A stretch of DNA of 26,623 nt from a virus, in the IMG/VR virus record IMGVR_UViG_3300001472_000134, positions 1 to 26,623 of that record; one strand, 5' to 3'. The notes beneath the pieces were generated by a model. The model made no database searches. It was not told where the DNA came from and saw only the letters and a list, made by a program, of their open reading frames with translations. The position numbers were made by a program, and so were the translations under genes. Every line of letters begins with the position of its first letter. The stretch's first letter is position 1. Below, piece by piece: positions 15,586-22,782 of the stretch.

Positions 15586-16144
15586 CAAACCACTCATGTA
15601 CTAAGTTGTCAAATAATTCATCTGCAACTCCATGTCCTTCAATCTCGTCCCACCAATCAAAGTTTTCATCAGATATATCTACTTTATATTTAGTTTCGAA
15701 CTGTTCTGTTAGCTCGTCTCCATCTATTTCTTCGTAGTCTCCATTAAACCAAACTCCAATAAAGTTTCTAAACTCATCTTCATAATTACATTTAATTACT
15801 ACTTCTTCATCTAGTTTTATTAAGTGTTGGTGTAAACTTTCTAAGTAAGGAATTACTGGGCTCCATGCACTTACTATGTAAGCACTAAATTCATCGGCGT
15901 CTTCTATATGAGCCCATTTGGCTCCTATATTTTCACAACCCCAATCATACCAGTTATCTTCGTCATAGCCTTCTAGAAATGGGTGTTTTTGTATTTCAAA
16001 CCACTCCCATATTTCTATAGTGCCATCTCCATGATAACTAGGTCTTTCTACTTTCTCTCCATAGTTTGTAAACAACTTATCCCATTCTAGTTGTACTGCT
16101 TCGTTTCCTTCCACAGTAAGATAATTATATACATGATTTGCCAT
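15572..16144 (-). CDS. Api92/YubB-like (ferredoxin-like fold) phage protein
   Basis: The 190-aa, very acidic protein begins MANHVYNYLTVEGN, has YDWGCENIGAKWAH (about 66-79) and SAWSPVIPYLESL (about 92-104). These features match the Api92/YubB ferredoxin-like family of phages and plasmids, whose role is unknown. The C-terminal half is rich in Asp and Glu. AAGGAG precedes the ATG, which overlaps the ligase N-terminal gene stop as TAATG. It is one of three genes separating the ligase halves. Confidence 0.65.
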   Translation of the reverse strand: MANHVYNYLTVEGNEAVQLEWDKLFTNYGEKVERPSYHGDGTIEIWEWFEIQKHPFLEGYDEDNWYDWGCENIGAKWAHIEDADEFSAYIVSAWSPVIPYLESLHQHLIKLDEEVVIKCNYEDEFRNFIGVWFNGDYEEIDGDELTEQFETKYKVDISDENFDWWDEIEGHGVADELFDNLVHEWFDEVF

Positions 16145-17094
16145 TAGTCTATTCTCCTTACTATTCTTGGTATAATTTCACCACTTCGTATAACTTCTAC
16201 TTTACAACCTAATTCTAAACCCATATCTCCTATATATCTTGCATTATGTAAAGTTGCTTTGCTTACTACAGCACCATCAATATCTACAGGTTGTAGCATT
16301 GCTACTGGAGCTACTACTCCTGACTTTCCGACATTCCATACTACATCAAGGAGAGTGGTGATAACTCCTTCTTGTATTTGTTTGAGTGCATAAGCACCTC
16401 TTGGGTGGTGTGAAGTATACCCTCTCTTTTCAAACTCGACATTAGAATTAATTCTAAATACAATTCCATCATCTGGGTACTCAGACCAATTACTATCCAT
16501 AACTGTATCAAAGAAATATCGTTTCAGTAATTGTATGTCGCAAGACCATTCGGGTTTTTGAGAGGGGGTAAGTCCATATGCGATGAAGCGTAAATCTCTT
16601 TCCATAAATTCATTAATGTCTTTTAGGTTAAGAGCGCCAGCTGCATAATTTCTAGCATTTTTAATTGTTCTTGGTGCTACTACTTCGCCTGTAACTTGAA
16701 AGTATTCAATCTTTGTAGCTATGCTACGAGGGACTAATGTTTCCATTTGTCTTGTTATATCCAATCCCTTCTTGCCATCTCCTCTTGTCAAGGCTCGATG
16801 TAGTTTTCCACCGACATAGAGTAAAGATACTGCAGCGCCGTCCAATTTAGGACTGACAATAACAGTATCTTTATAACTATTGAAAGGGTCTTTAGTACTT
16901 ACTTCATTACTAAAAACCTTTTGTAAAGAAAACATCTGAAAAGCATGAGGATAGCGATTATCTTTACTAGATGCGCCAACATCTTCATAATTTACTAACT
17001 CAGCTAGTCTATCAAATTCTGTATCAGACATGATAGGACTGCCGTTATAGTATGCAATCGCTGCCTTTCTTAAACTTGCTTTTATATTTTCCAT
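16144..17094 (-). CDS. NAD+-dependent DNA ligase, N-terminal subunit (adenylation + OB)
   Basis: The 316-aa protein has a short Ia domain with YYNGSPIMSDTEFDRL (15-30), which binds NMN of NAD+. The nucleotidyltransferase domain has the adenylated Lys83 in SPKLDG (81-86), LTRGDGKKG (102-110) and GEVVAP (136-141). An OB domain ends with VEVIRSGEIIPRIV. It stops where cellular LigA would continue into the zinc finger, which is encoded at 14110. The ATG at 17094 lies 6 nt from a -10 box, so the transcript should be leaderless. Confidence 0.93.
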   Translation of the reverse strand: MENIKASLRKAAIAYYNGSPIMSDTEFDRLAELVNYEDVGASSKDNRYPHAFQMFSLQKVFSNEVSTKDPFNSYKDTVIVSPKLDGAAVSLLYVGGKLHRALTRGDGKKGLDITRQMETLVPRSIATKIEYFQVTGEVVAPRTIKNARNYAAGALNLKDINEFMERDLRFIAYGLTPSQKPEWSCDIQLLKRYFFDTVMDSNWSEYPDDGIVFRINSNVEFEKRGYTSHHPRGAYALKQIQEGVITTLLDVVWNVGKSGVVAPVAMLQPVDIDGAVVSKATLHNARYIGDMGLELGCKVEVIRSGEIIPRIVRRID

Positions 17095-17100
17095 TTATAT

Positions 17101-17129
17101 ATTATATCAAAAATAACTTGCAATGTCAA
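17101..17129 (-). promoter_or_regulatory. Sigma-70 promoter of ligase N-terminal gene, leaderless
   Basis: TTGACA (17129-17124), 17-bp spacer, TATAAT (17106-17101). The ATG at 17094 begins 6 nt after the -10 box, so no leader is expected. Confidence 0.9.
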
Positions 17130-17138
17130 GAAATATTT

Positions 17139-17441
17139 TTAGTTAAGGTAAATTTGGTCAAGAATATCTTTGAAGTGAGTTTCTAAGATACTCTTGCTTT
17201 CTGCTAGAGAAATGATTTCTACCAAACCTTCGAATAATCCTTTCGAGTTATTGAAGTCTAACTTCATTGCAAGTCCGTCTTTGGAGGGTTTGAAGTCTCC
17301 ATCGAAATCTAAATAGTACTTCCTAAGATGTAGATATTCTATATCTCTGAAGGTATTTATTGTGAGTCTTATTTGCTCTGTGCCATCTTCTGTTTCTGAA
17401 ATGATTTTTTCATACATCTCAGGTGCGTCATGTAAGTTCAT
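17139..17441 (-). CDS. PC4/YdbC-like ssDNA-binding protein (tentative)
   Basis: The 100-aa protein has IRLTINTFRDIEYLHLRKYY (24-43), then DFDGDFKPSKDGLAMKLDF (45-63) and a C-terminal helix. The strand-strand-RKYY-DGxFKPSKxG pattern resembles the PC4/YdbC fold, which binds single-stranded DNA and can affect transcription or replication. The match is by eye. Its ATG overlaps the upstream gene as ATGA and it lies just before the ligase promoter. Confidence 0.55.
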   Translation of the reverse strand: MNLHDAPEMYEKIISETEDGTEQIRLTINTFRDIEYLHLRKYYLDFDGDFKPSKDGLAMKLDFNNSKGLFEGLVEIISLAESKSILETHFKDILDQIYLN

Positions 17442-17704
17442 CGTTTGTTCCTCAATATTGCACTGAGGGGAACAATGCTCGTTACATTCTTAGGCATTAG
17501 TAAGCGATAAGAATCTGTATCCCAGCAAAAAAGCAGGACTGTGTCATTGCTTTCTTTAGCCCTGTTTTTCTTGCTTTGGATATATTTGTTATCGAAATCT
17601 AAGGTACAAACATTGTACTTTAGTTTTCGAGAGTTGGTACTTCTGTATGTTATGATTGCGTCGCCACAGTCATTTACAGTTCGTATGAACTCATCTTTTT
17701 TCAT
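17438..17704 (-). CDS. Hypothetical protein (88 aa) with SD in a hairpin
   Basis: The protein has KYNVCTLDFDNKYIQSKK and DTVLLFCWDTDSYRLLMP blocks with a strand-rich look and no known motif. It is translated with the PC4-like gene through ATGA. The GGAG ribosome-binding site lies within a long stem (17707-17760), so expression may depend on RNA folding. No function is assigned. Confidence 0.6.
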   Translation of the reverse strand: MKKDEFIRTVNDCGDAIITYRSTNSRKLKYNVCTLDFDNKYIQSKKNRAKESNDTVLLFCWDTDSYRLLMPKNVTSIVPLSAILRNKR

Positions 17705-17706
17705 TT

Positions 17707-17760
17707 AATACTCCAATTACTATTAAGAAAACTCTTTCTCGTTAGTAATTGGGTAGTATT
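17707..17760 (-). promoter_or_regulatory. Long hairpin enclosing a ribosome-binding site
   Basis: AATACT (17707-17712) pairs with AGTATT (17755-17760) and CAATTACTA (17714-17722) with TAGTAATTG (17743-17751), giving 15 base pairs with small bulges and a 20-nt loop. On the minus-strand RNA the GGAG at 17715-17712 for the gene starting at 17704 is in the stem. It sits right after the Myb-like gene at 17764. Confidence 0.65.
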
Positions 17761-17763
17761 TAA

Positions 17764-18210
17764 TTAGTCATTGATTGCGTTGATAATCCCTGTGAAGTAT
17801 ACTGAAGCTTTACCAGTAAGTTTACTGATAATGTCATTGTCTACTTCTTGACCTGCATCACTAATAGCTGCTGATAATGTTTCAGCTGCATCAGCTTTTG
17901 ATACTCTAGCTGCACCACCACCTGTGGATTTGCTAGCGCCTGTTGCAGGGGATTTCTTAACATATACGCCTGCTTTAGTAAGAATCATTCTGACTCCATT
18001 AGGGCTTTCACCTAACTCTTCAGCTATGTCTTTGACAATTTCCATACTTGTTTCTGGTGTTGCCTCAGCATCTGTATACATTTCAACGGCTTGTGCTTTG
18101 GATTCATCTGTCCATGCCATGCGTCTTCTCCTTTTATGTTTGAGATATTCGGGTAAGCCGGGTGCCCAGCCTGTCGCGTCTCTCATTTGGTTATAATATC
18201 TATCACTCAT
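17764..18210 (-). CDS. Single-module Myb/SANT-like HTH protein
   Basis: The 148-aa protein has a basic N-terminus (KHKRRRRMAW), then a module starting AWTDESKAQAVEMY (about 32-45) and ending GVRMILTKAGVYVKK, close in style to the modules at 13382 and 25055. A Gly/Ser linker leads to an acidic-hydrophobic C-terminal part (ADAAETLSAAISDAGQEVDN) that might dimerise. The ATG at 18210 is 8 nt from the -10 box, so the message should be leaderless. A DNA-binding regulator is likely, with target unknown. Confidence 0.68.
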   Translation of the reverse strand: MSDRYYNQMRDATGWAPGLPEYLKHKRRRRMAWTDESKAQAVEMYTDAEATPETSMEIVKDIAEELGESPNGVRMILTKAGVYVKKSPATGASKSTGGGAARVSKADAAETLSAAISDAGQEVDNDIISKLTGKASVYFTGIINAIND

Positions 18211-18218
18211 TACTATAT

Positions 18219-18247
18219 ATTATACAGAAAAATAAGTGCTATGTCAA
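18219..18247 (-). promoter_or_regulatory. Sigma-70 promoter of the 148-aa Myb-like gene, leaderless
   Basis: TTGACA (18247-18242), 17-bp spacer, TATAAT (18224-18219), preceded by AGTTC. ATG at 18210, 8 nt after the -10 box. Confidence 0.9.
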
Positions 18248-18250
18248 GAA

Positions 18251-18463
18251 CTATTTTTTACTCCCATGACCAAAGTGGTCATGAATTGTGTGCAATTTAT
18301 CTTCTGCGTGTGCTATAATTTCTACTTGAGTTTCCATTGCTTGAACAATCTCAGGGTGTTCCCCTATACCTACAGCATTTTTTTCGTATGCCATAATATT
18401 TGCTTTAGCCATAGCTATCTCTCCTTTCAATTTAAGACACAATGCTTCTAGTAAATAATTCAT
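18251..18463 (-). CDS. Small helical hypothetical protein (70 aa)
   Basis: The sequence is mostly helical and heptad-like (LLEALCLKLKGEIAMAKANI, VQAMETQVEIIAHAEDKL) with a His-rich end (HTIHDHFGHGSKK) that could bind a metal. No family is recognised. GAGGA lies about 10 nt before the ATG. It ends 4 nt before the next promoter's -35 box. Confidence 0.58.
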   Translation of the reverse strand: MNYLLEALCLKLKGEIAMAKANIMAYEKNAVGIGEHPEIVQAMETQVEIIAHAEDKLHTIHDHFGHGSKK

Positions 18464-18464
18464 T

Positions 18465-18719
18465 TTAGTTTTTCCTCAAAGCATTTACATATGCTAGTAC
18501 ATATCTTTTTCTATATTCATCATTAAATGCTACTTGCCATAGCAAAGGTGTTATGAATATTAAAGAAAAAGAATATATACAAAAATGTAATACTTTATAT
18601 CTTTGTGCTAATACGATTTGGTACGTATCAATTAGTCTGGCAATAATACTCCATGTTCTAAAGAGAAGCATAATCCATGTTGATATCCAAAACGCACCAA
18701 CAAATGTTAGTACGTCCAT
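18465..18719 (-). CDS. Small membrane protein (84 aa, two helices)
   Basis: Hydrophobic spans near residues 5-25 and 47-63 with basic residues between and after. AAGGAG precedes the ATG. It ends 1 nt before the 70-aa gene. No family is recognised. Confidence 0.58.
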   Translation of the reverse strand: MDVLTFVGAFWISTWIMLLFRTWSIIARLIDTYQIVLAQRYKVLHFCIYSFSLIFITPLLWQVAFNDEYRKRYVLAYVNALRKN

Positions 18720-18729
18720 TATTTTCTCC

Positions 18730-19413
18730 TTATTTATAGATGTCTATTCCGTATTCTTTTAAATGTCGTAAACTACCTAAGTCATAAGTAAGTGAATGGC
18801 TCCAATACCCACCAATTTTTTGATAACCAAAGTACTTTGTCTCAAAATCTGTCATAGTAATAACAAATATCTGATAACACTTAGCACTATACTTATCGAC
18901 ATAGTTTGTGGCTTTGCTTATAGCTTCTTTTTTAATTATTGCCATAGCATTATCGTGGGCTGACCACACTCTTTCACCTATGTCAAAACTTTCTGCTACA
19001 CATTGTTCGGGTAGCATAGGTGTTTTATGCCTATATACTGTCATTTCGGACTTCGTAATTTTCTGTGGAACTCCGATATTATCAATCAAGTTGCGAATAA
19101 AGGTAGTAGACCTATACATACTTTTTGCGATTTCTGAGACTGTTTGTCCATTTAGGTATCTTTCTATTGCGTCTCTTTTCTCTAAGTCTGTGGCTTTCCT
19201 ACCTCTGTTCTGAGCTTTACGAGTAGCTCTATACTCCATTATATCTTTATGTTCAGCTAAAATACTTCCTAATCTTGTTGTATTATAACTAATATTAAGC
19301 ATCTCACAAGCAACTTTTTTTGTTATAGGCTCGTCGCCTTCTAACATTTCAATTACTCTATCAAGATTAGCTTCATCTAGTTTTTCATGTTCTCGTTTTC
19401 TAGTCTGTCTCAT
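18730..19413 (-). CDS. Helix-turn-helix protein of unknown target
   Basis: The 227-aa protein starts MRQTRKREHEKLDEANLDRV and has two likely HTH units: ITKKVACEMLNISYNTTRL (30-48) and a Hin-like TVSEIAKSMYRSTTFIRNLI (91-110). The C-terminal part (ESFDIGERVWSAHDNA, then a strand-rich end) looks like a separate binding or beta-barrel domain. The ATG at 19413 has GGGAAG just upstream and overlaps the DUF3310 stop by 14 nt, whereas a longer reading to 19437 has no such site. A transcription regulator is the simplest reading. Confidence 0.65.
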   Translation of the reverse strand: MRQTRKREHEKLDEANLDRVIEMLEGDEPITKKVACEMLNISYNTTRLGSILAEHKDIMEYRATRKAQNRGRKATDLEKRDAIERYLNGQTVSEIAKSMYRSTTFIRNLIDNIGVPQKITKSEMTVYRHKTPMLPEQCVAESFDIGERVWSAHDNAMAIIKKEAISKATNYVDKYSAKCYQIFVITMTDFETKYFGYQKIGGYWSHSLTYDLGSLRHLKEYGIDIYK

Positions 19414-19681
19414 CGCTTCCCAATAATATAATAGCATAGTGAATTACTTTTAATAAGTCTAATTCATTTTTGCCTTGTTTCTTTCCATAACGCTTTGCAT
19501 ATTTCATAATATTTCCTATACAAAACCCTTCTCCATGCCCTGAATCTATAATAAATTCAGTAGCTTGAATTTTATCTGTGCTGTAGTGTTGGTCATAAGT
19601 ATTATCAATGTAAGCCTGTAGCTTAATAAGCATTTTATCTTCATTGAATTTATACTTAGTTTTCTTACTAAATATCCCCAT
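19400..19681 (-). CDS. DUF3310 family protein
   Basis: The 93-aa protein ends in the typical DUF3310 block: QATEFIIDSGHGEGFCIGNI (39-58), then MKYAKRYGKKQGKNELDLLK and a hydrophobic helix. The family is common in phages, often next to nucleotide metabolism genes such as MazG, as here. Its biochemical role is not established. It overlaps MazG by 14 nt. Confidence 0.8.
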   Translation of the reverse strand: MGIFSKKTKYKFNEDKMLIKLQAYIDNTYDQHYSTDKIQATEFIIDSGHGEGFCIGNIMKYAKRYGKKQGKNELDLLKVIHYAIILLGSDETD

Positions 19682-20120
19682 CTGCTCTCACTTCAGAGCG
19701 TACTACCTCAAATCCATTTGGGTATCTGGCTTCTAATTTATTGATATTTTCGTCCATGACTTCATCAGGAGTAAATCCTAATGCTGTACAGCCTTGTACC
19801 CAATACCAAAGAACATCTCCTAACTCTCTTTTCATATGAAATATTTCATCATCAGTAAAGTTTGTGTCTGCTTGAAATAGTTTTTTCTTTACTACTTCTG
19901 CAAACTCTCCTGACTCTGCTAACATTCCTATTACTGAAGTTAGTAGTGTTGCCATGTGTATTTCTGCACCTCTTTCTACAGTTCCATCACTGCGTGTTAG
20001 ATGACTTGTAGTTCCTTCTAGTCTTAATATTCTGCTAGAAAGCCCTAATGTGTTCTTGCTCATTTCTGAGGTTGTTGTTGCTACGAATCTTGCGTAGTCA
20101 TTAAATTTTTCTGTTGTCAA
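19668..20120 (-). CDS. MazG-like nucleotide pyrophosphohydrolase
   Basis: The 150-aa protein has the all-alpha NTP-PPase metal site: ESGE (69-72, ExxE) and ELGD (99-102, ExxD), followed by VLWYWVQ and NKLEARYPNGF. Phage MazG proteins hydrolyse NTPs or alarmone-like nucleotides. Proposed roles are keeping host metabolism active and recycling nucleotides. The start is a TTG at 20120 with GGAG 8-11 nt before it; the nearest in-frame ATG would remove 19 residues. Confidence 0.85.
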   Translation of the reverse strand: MTTEKFNDYARFVATTTSEMSKNTLGLSSRILRLEGTTSHLTRSDGTVERGAEIHMATLLTSVIGMLAESGEFAEVVKKKLFQADTNFTDDEIFHMKRELGDVLWYWVQGCTALGFTPDEVMDENINKLEARYPNGFEVVRSEVRADGDI

Positions 20121-20298
20121 TTTCTTTCTCCACTATGTCTTGTATGTCTGCTAATTTATACCACAGTCCTGAATACATAGACTGTCTGCCGTCTTCGTAT
20201 ACTACTGTGTATCTTTTGTACCCATAAGGTCTATCGGAAAATATTCTAGCAAATGGATATATACCACCTACATCATACGCTCCTTCTAATAATCTCAT
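20101..20298 (-). CDS. Hypothetical protein (65 aa)
   Basis: A small soluble protein with many aromatic residues (GGIYPFARIFSDRPYGYKRY, then YSGLWYKLADIQDI). No motif is recognised. It overlaps the upstream stop as ATGA and the MazG start by 20 nt, so it belongs to the same message. Confidence 0.55.
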   Translation of the reverse strand: MRLLEGAYDVGGIYPFARIFSDRPYGYKRYTVVYEDGRQSMYSGLWYKLADIQDIVEKEIDNRKI

Positions 20299-20891
20299 CT
20301 TGTTATCCTACTTTCGTAATCAGCGTAATCTTCATTCCACCAATGTGGTTTATCTCTAAACTTCCAACTAGCAAAGGTAGCTTTGTCAAGATGATAGTAG
20401 TCTCTATAAGACTGTATAGGATTTTCATAATCCTTTAGTTCATCAGGCATAGCTAATCCAAATTCTGTAAAGCCTAGTCTTTTCATATGTACTGGCTCAG
20501 GTAGTTTGTTTACTACTTCATGTATGGACTTATGTTCTTTGCCATATCTGTATCTGTACTCGTCATTCAAAGCATTGCCGTAGCAGTGTGTCCACTCGTG
20601 ATTGTCTAGTGATGACCTTGCCCAAATAGTGCATGGGTGGTTATACATCATAGGTAAGTATGGTGTAATTGGTCTTTCTGCTGGGGGTAGATGTTTTATC
20701 TTTGCTTTTTCTTCATTGAGTACATCTCGTTCTTCTTTGTTGAGTGCACGAGGTACAAAACCCAAGAACTTGTCAATCCATATGCTAGTGCATAATATTT
20801 GAGCAACCTCTAGCGGCATCTTGACAATATGTTTGTCAACATGGTACTCGGCACACTTATCTAAATTTTTGTCTAAGTAAAATAAATTCAT
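20295..20891 (-). CDS. Conserved phage/bacterial protein, pyrimidine-dimer-glycosylase-like annotation
   Basis: The 198-aa protein starts MNLFYLDKNLDKCAEYHVDK, continues HIVKMPLEVAQILCT, and has NHPCTIWARSSLDN (about 89-102), TEFGLAMPDEL and IQSYRDYYHLDKATFASW. This pattern belongs to a widespread family that databases sometimes label pyrimidine dimer DNA glycosylase, on uncertain grounds. The ATG at 20891 is chosen because it lies 6 nt after a -10 box; a longer reading to 20906 would include promoter sequence. The message should be leaderless. Confidence 0.68.
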   Translation of the reverse strand: MNLFYLDKNLDKCAEYHVDKHIVKMPLEVAQILCTSIWIDKFLGFVPRALNKEERDVLNEEKAKIKHLPPAERPITPYLPMMYNHPCTIWARSSLDNHEWTHCYGNALNDEYRYRYGKEHKSIHEVVNKLPEPVHMKRLGFTEFGLAMPDELKDYENPIQSYRDYYHLDKATFASWKFRDKPHWWNEDYADYESRITR

Positions 20892-20897
20892 ACATAT

Positions 20898-20926
20898 ATT
20901 ATACAAAATTTTGAGAGCGGTGTCAA
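20898..20926 (-). promoter_or_regulatory. Sigma-70 promoter of the 198-aa gene, leaderless
   Basis: TTGACA (20926-20921), 17-bp spacer, TATAAT (20903-20898). ATG at 20891, 6 nt after the -10 box. Confidence 0.88.
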
Positions 20927-20929
20927 GTA

Positions 20930-21163
20930 TTATTTTATGATTTGTGAGAACTCAGTATAGCCTCCGATGCTCTCTTTGTCTATGAAGATTTGTGGGAATG
21001 TTCTGGCGGTGGGTACTCTTTCGAGTAGTTCGTGAAGTTCAAAATCTACACCTAATTTATATACTACATACTTATTAGATGATTCTTGAACCATTTGTTG
21101 TGCTTGTTTTACTGCCATGTCGCAGTAAGGACAGTTATCTTTACTATAAATTTCTATGTTCAT
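20930..21163 (-). CDS. Glutaredoxin
   Basis: The 77-aa protein has the dithiol site CPYC (Cys11-Cys14) after a first strand IEIYSKDN, the cis-Pro loop TFPQIFID (55-62) and the GSH-binding GGYTEF (67-72). It can reduce disulfides, including those of ribonucleotide reductase. The ATG at 21163 is chosen because it overlaps the cytochrome stop as ATGA and gives the expected length. Confidence 0.93.
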   Translation of the reverse strand: MNIEIYSKDNCPYCDMAVKQAQQMVQESSNKYVVYKLGVDFELHELLERVPTARTFPQIFIDKESIGGYTEFSQIIK

Positions 21164-21603
21164 TTCATTGTTTCCTCTATGAATTTTCCTATTGTTGCTA
21201 TTTCTTGTTCTGAGAGCATGCCTGCTTGAGCCCACATTGTAGAGCTCATTGCTCCAACCTGGCCTCTATTCTTATATGTAGTAAGCCTATCAACTATGTA
21301 ATCAGCTGATTGACCTGCTAACTTAGGAAATACTGCCATACCTTGTCCGTCTGGTCCATGGCATGCTGCACACCCTGCCCATAAACTTTTTATTGAACTG
21401 AATTCGTCTGCTGCTGCAAGAGCCTGCTTAGCTCTAAGTATATCTACTGATGTACCATTTAGTGCAACATATTCTTCGTAGCACTCACCTGTACATGAAT
21501 GTCCTCCACCATATCCACTATACTCTAAGTTAGGATAAATTTTGAGTGTAAAGAATCCAAAAATTACCGATACTCCTATCATTGTCATTCCTAATTCTCT
21601 CAT
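21160..21603 (-). CDS. Membrane-anchored c-type cytochrome (class I)
   Basis: The 147-aa protein has an N-terminal membrane anchor (about residues 5-23), a linker with CTGEC, and a small class I heme domain. Heme attachment is GCAACHGPDGQG (Cys78, Cys81, His82); VFPKLAGQSADYIVDRL and a Met-rich AMSSTMWAQ (Met119 or Met123 as axial ligand) follow, then the terminal helix. It resembles c4/c553 electron carriers and would act on the periplasmic side of the host inner membrane, matured by host machinery. The ATG at 21603 overlaps the 57-aa membrane gene stop as ATGA. A longer reading to 21723 is not supported. Confidence 0.9.
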   Translation of the reverse strand: MRELGMTMIGVSVIFGFFTLKIYPNLEYSGYGGGHSCTGECYEEYVALNGTSVDILRAKQALAAADEFSSIKSLWAGCAACHGPDGQGMAVFPKLAGQSADYIVDRLTTYKNRGQVGAMSSTMWAQAGMLSEQEIATIGKFIEETMK

Positions 21604-21773
21604 TCGAACGCTACTCCTATCATTAGCATAGATACACCCATAAATCCTAACACTAATACCTGAACTACAGACATTACTGCTATTTGTTTCATAGGGTGTA
21701 CCTCTACTACTTTTTCTACCCAAGCTTCACTTGGGGAAAGGTTTATTATTTGCAACACCTTTTCTTCTTTCAT
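21600..21773 (-). CDS. 57-aa single-span membrane protein coupled to cytochrome c
   Basis: It starts MKEEKVLQIINLSPSEAWVE, then has one hydrophobic span (about residues 30-55) ending VAFE. It begins directly after the stop of the candidate holin gene and its TGA overlaps the cytochrome ATG (ATGA), so the two are translated together. A cytochrome partner, a second holin or an unrelated membrane peptide are all possible. No family is recognised. Confidence 0.7.
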   Translation of the reverse strand: MKEEKVLQIINLSPSEAWVEKVVEVHPMKQIAVMSVVQVLVLGFMGVSMLMIGVAFE

Positions 21774-22151
21774 TTATTTACCATTAATTTTATCTTTTGC
21801 CGTTCCAGCATATAGTCCAAACCAGGCTGCTCCTGCTCCTACTACCACTGAAATCAATCCTGATTGTTCAAATGTTGGTTCTGGTAATTCCATAAACCAT
21901 ATTGTACACTTATATAATAATATAATATATACTGATAAAAACGCTCTAGGGAATATTCTCCATGCGTCTATCATGTTTGATAACCATATCCACTTCTGCC
22001 ATGGATTATCTGGTTCTCTTTCGTTCTCCATCTCCATAATCTTGGCTTTTAATTCACCAATTTCTGAAACCATTGCCATAAATTTATTAAGGTCAATCTC
22101 TACCTCGTTACGACTCATGTCGCCTTGAAATTGTTCACTAGGTTGTGCCAT
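21774..22151 (-). CDS. Candidate holin (two membrane spans)
   Basis: The 125-aa protein has an acidic N-terminus with a short coiled coil (VSEIGELKAKIMEMENERE, 28-46), a Trp-rich segment, and two membrane spans (about 70-88 and 98-117) with a charged end. This plan resembles marine phage proteins annotated as holins. The lysozyme lies in the same transcription unit, which supports a lysis role. Holin function is inferred. Confidence 0.55.
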   Translation of the reverse strand: MAQPSEQFQGDMSRNEVEIDLNKFMAMVSEIGELKAKIMEMENEREPDNPWQKWIWLSNMIDAWRIFPRAFLSVYIILLYKCTIWFMELPEPTFEQSGLISVVVGAGAAWFGLYAGTAKDKINGK

Positions 22152-22176
22152 TTCTATTTCCTATTTCTAAGTTTCC

Positions 22177-22467
22177 TTAGCCTGTGGTTATACTATCTTT
22201 TAACCACTTATACTCATCACTTTCCAAATCTATTGGTGCTACTAATGTAGCGTGAACATGATTAGTATTTTCTTTAAACTGACCTTCATTAACTGCATCT
22301 AATATCCAGTCAGCTGGGTCATCTTTTGTCATATTTTGTGTAAATATAACTTCAACTTTATATCCTACTAGTTTTTCCATTTGTCTTTTCTTTTGTTTCC
22401 TTTCGTTACTAGCGTGCATGGTTTTAACCCATTCATCGCTGTCTTTCTGCCATTGTTTTGAGTTCAT
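22177..22467 (-). CDS. Hypothetical protein (96 aa)
   Basis: The protein has a charged helix (KQWQKDSDEWVKTMHASNER) and a strand-rich half (YKVEVIFTQN, then VHATLVAPIDLESDEY). AGGA lies upstream of the ATG. It overlaps the end of the 46-aa coiled-coil gene by 35 nt. No family is recognised. Confidence 0.58.
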   Translation of the reverse strand: MNSKQWQKDSDEWVKTMHASNERKQKKRQMEKLVGYKVEVIFTQNMTKDDPADWILDAVNEGQFKENTNHVHATLVAPIDLESDEYKWLKDSITTG

Positions 22468-22573
22468 GTATTTCCTTTATGAGTTCATCTACTCTTTTGT
22501 AGGACTCTTGTAGTTGTTTTTGTACTTCTTTTAGGTTTTGTTTTAGTACTATGACTTCATCAAGTTCCATCAT
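22433..22573 (-). CDS. 46-aa coiled-coil peptide
   Basis: The frame reads MMELDEVIVLKQNLKEVQKQ and continues with heptads to ELKTMAERQR. Nearly all residues are helical and regularly hydrophobic at a/d-like positions, as in a coiled coil. Its ATG overlaps the upstream stop as ATGA. It fills what would otherwise be a 100-nt gap. It may be a lysis or adaptor peptide; the role is unknown. Confidence 0.6.
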   Translation of the reverse strand: MMELDEVIVLKQNLKEVQKQLQESYKRVDELIKEIHELKTMAERQR

Positions 22574-22782
22574 ATTTGTTTAATACCTAGTACGAAGTTT
22601 TCTGCGCAATCTTCTGCCCAGCTTTCACTATGTGTTGGATAATATTCTGTTAGTCCTGGCTTATCCCCATTCTTCATGTGAACACCCCAGCTATCATTTA
22701 TTCTGTGTTTTACAACATGAGCGACTCTATCGCCTTCCATGTATGTGGAGTATACTTTATACTCATTGTTTGTGTTTTGCAT
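22570..22782 (-). CDS. Hypothetical protein (70 aa)
   Basis: The protein has a strand-rich first half (EYKVYSTYMEGDRVAHVV, RINDSWGVHM) and ends with an acidic helix. AAAGGA precedes the ATG. It overlaps the RHH-like gene by 20 nt. No family is recognised. Confidence 0.58.
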   Translation of the reverse strand: MQNTNNEYKVYSTYMEGDRVAHVVKHRINDSWGVHMKNGDKPGLTEYYPTHSESWAEDCAENFVLGIKQI

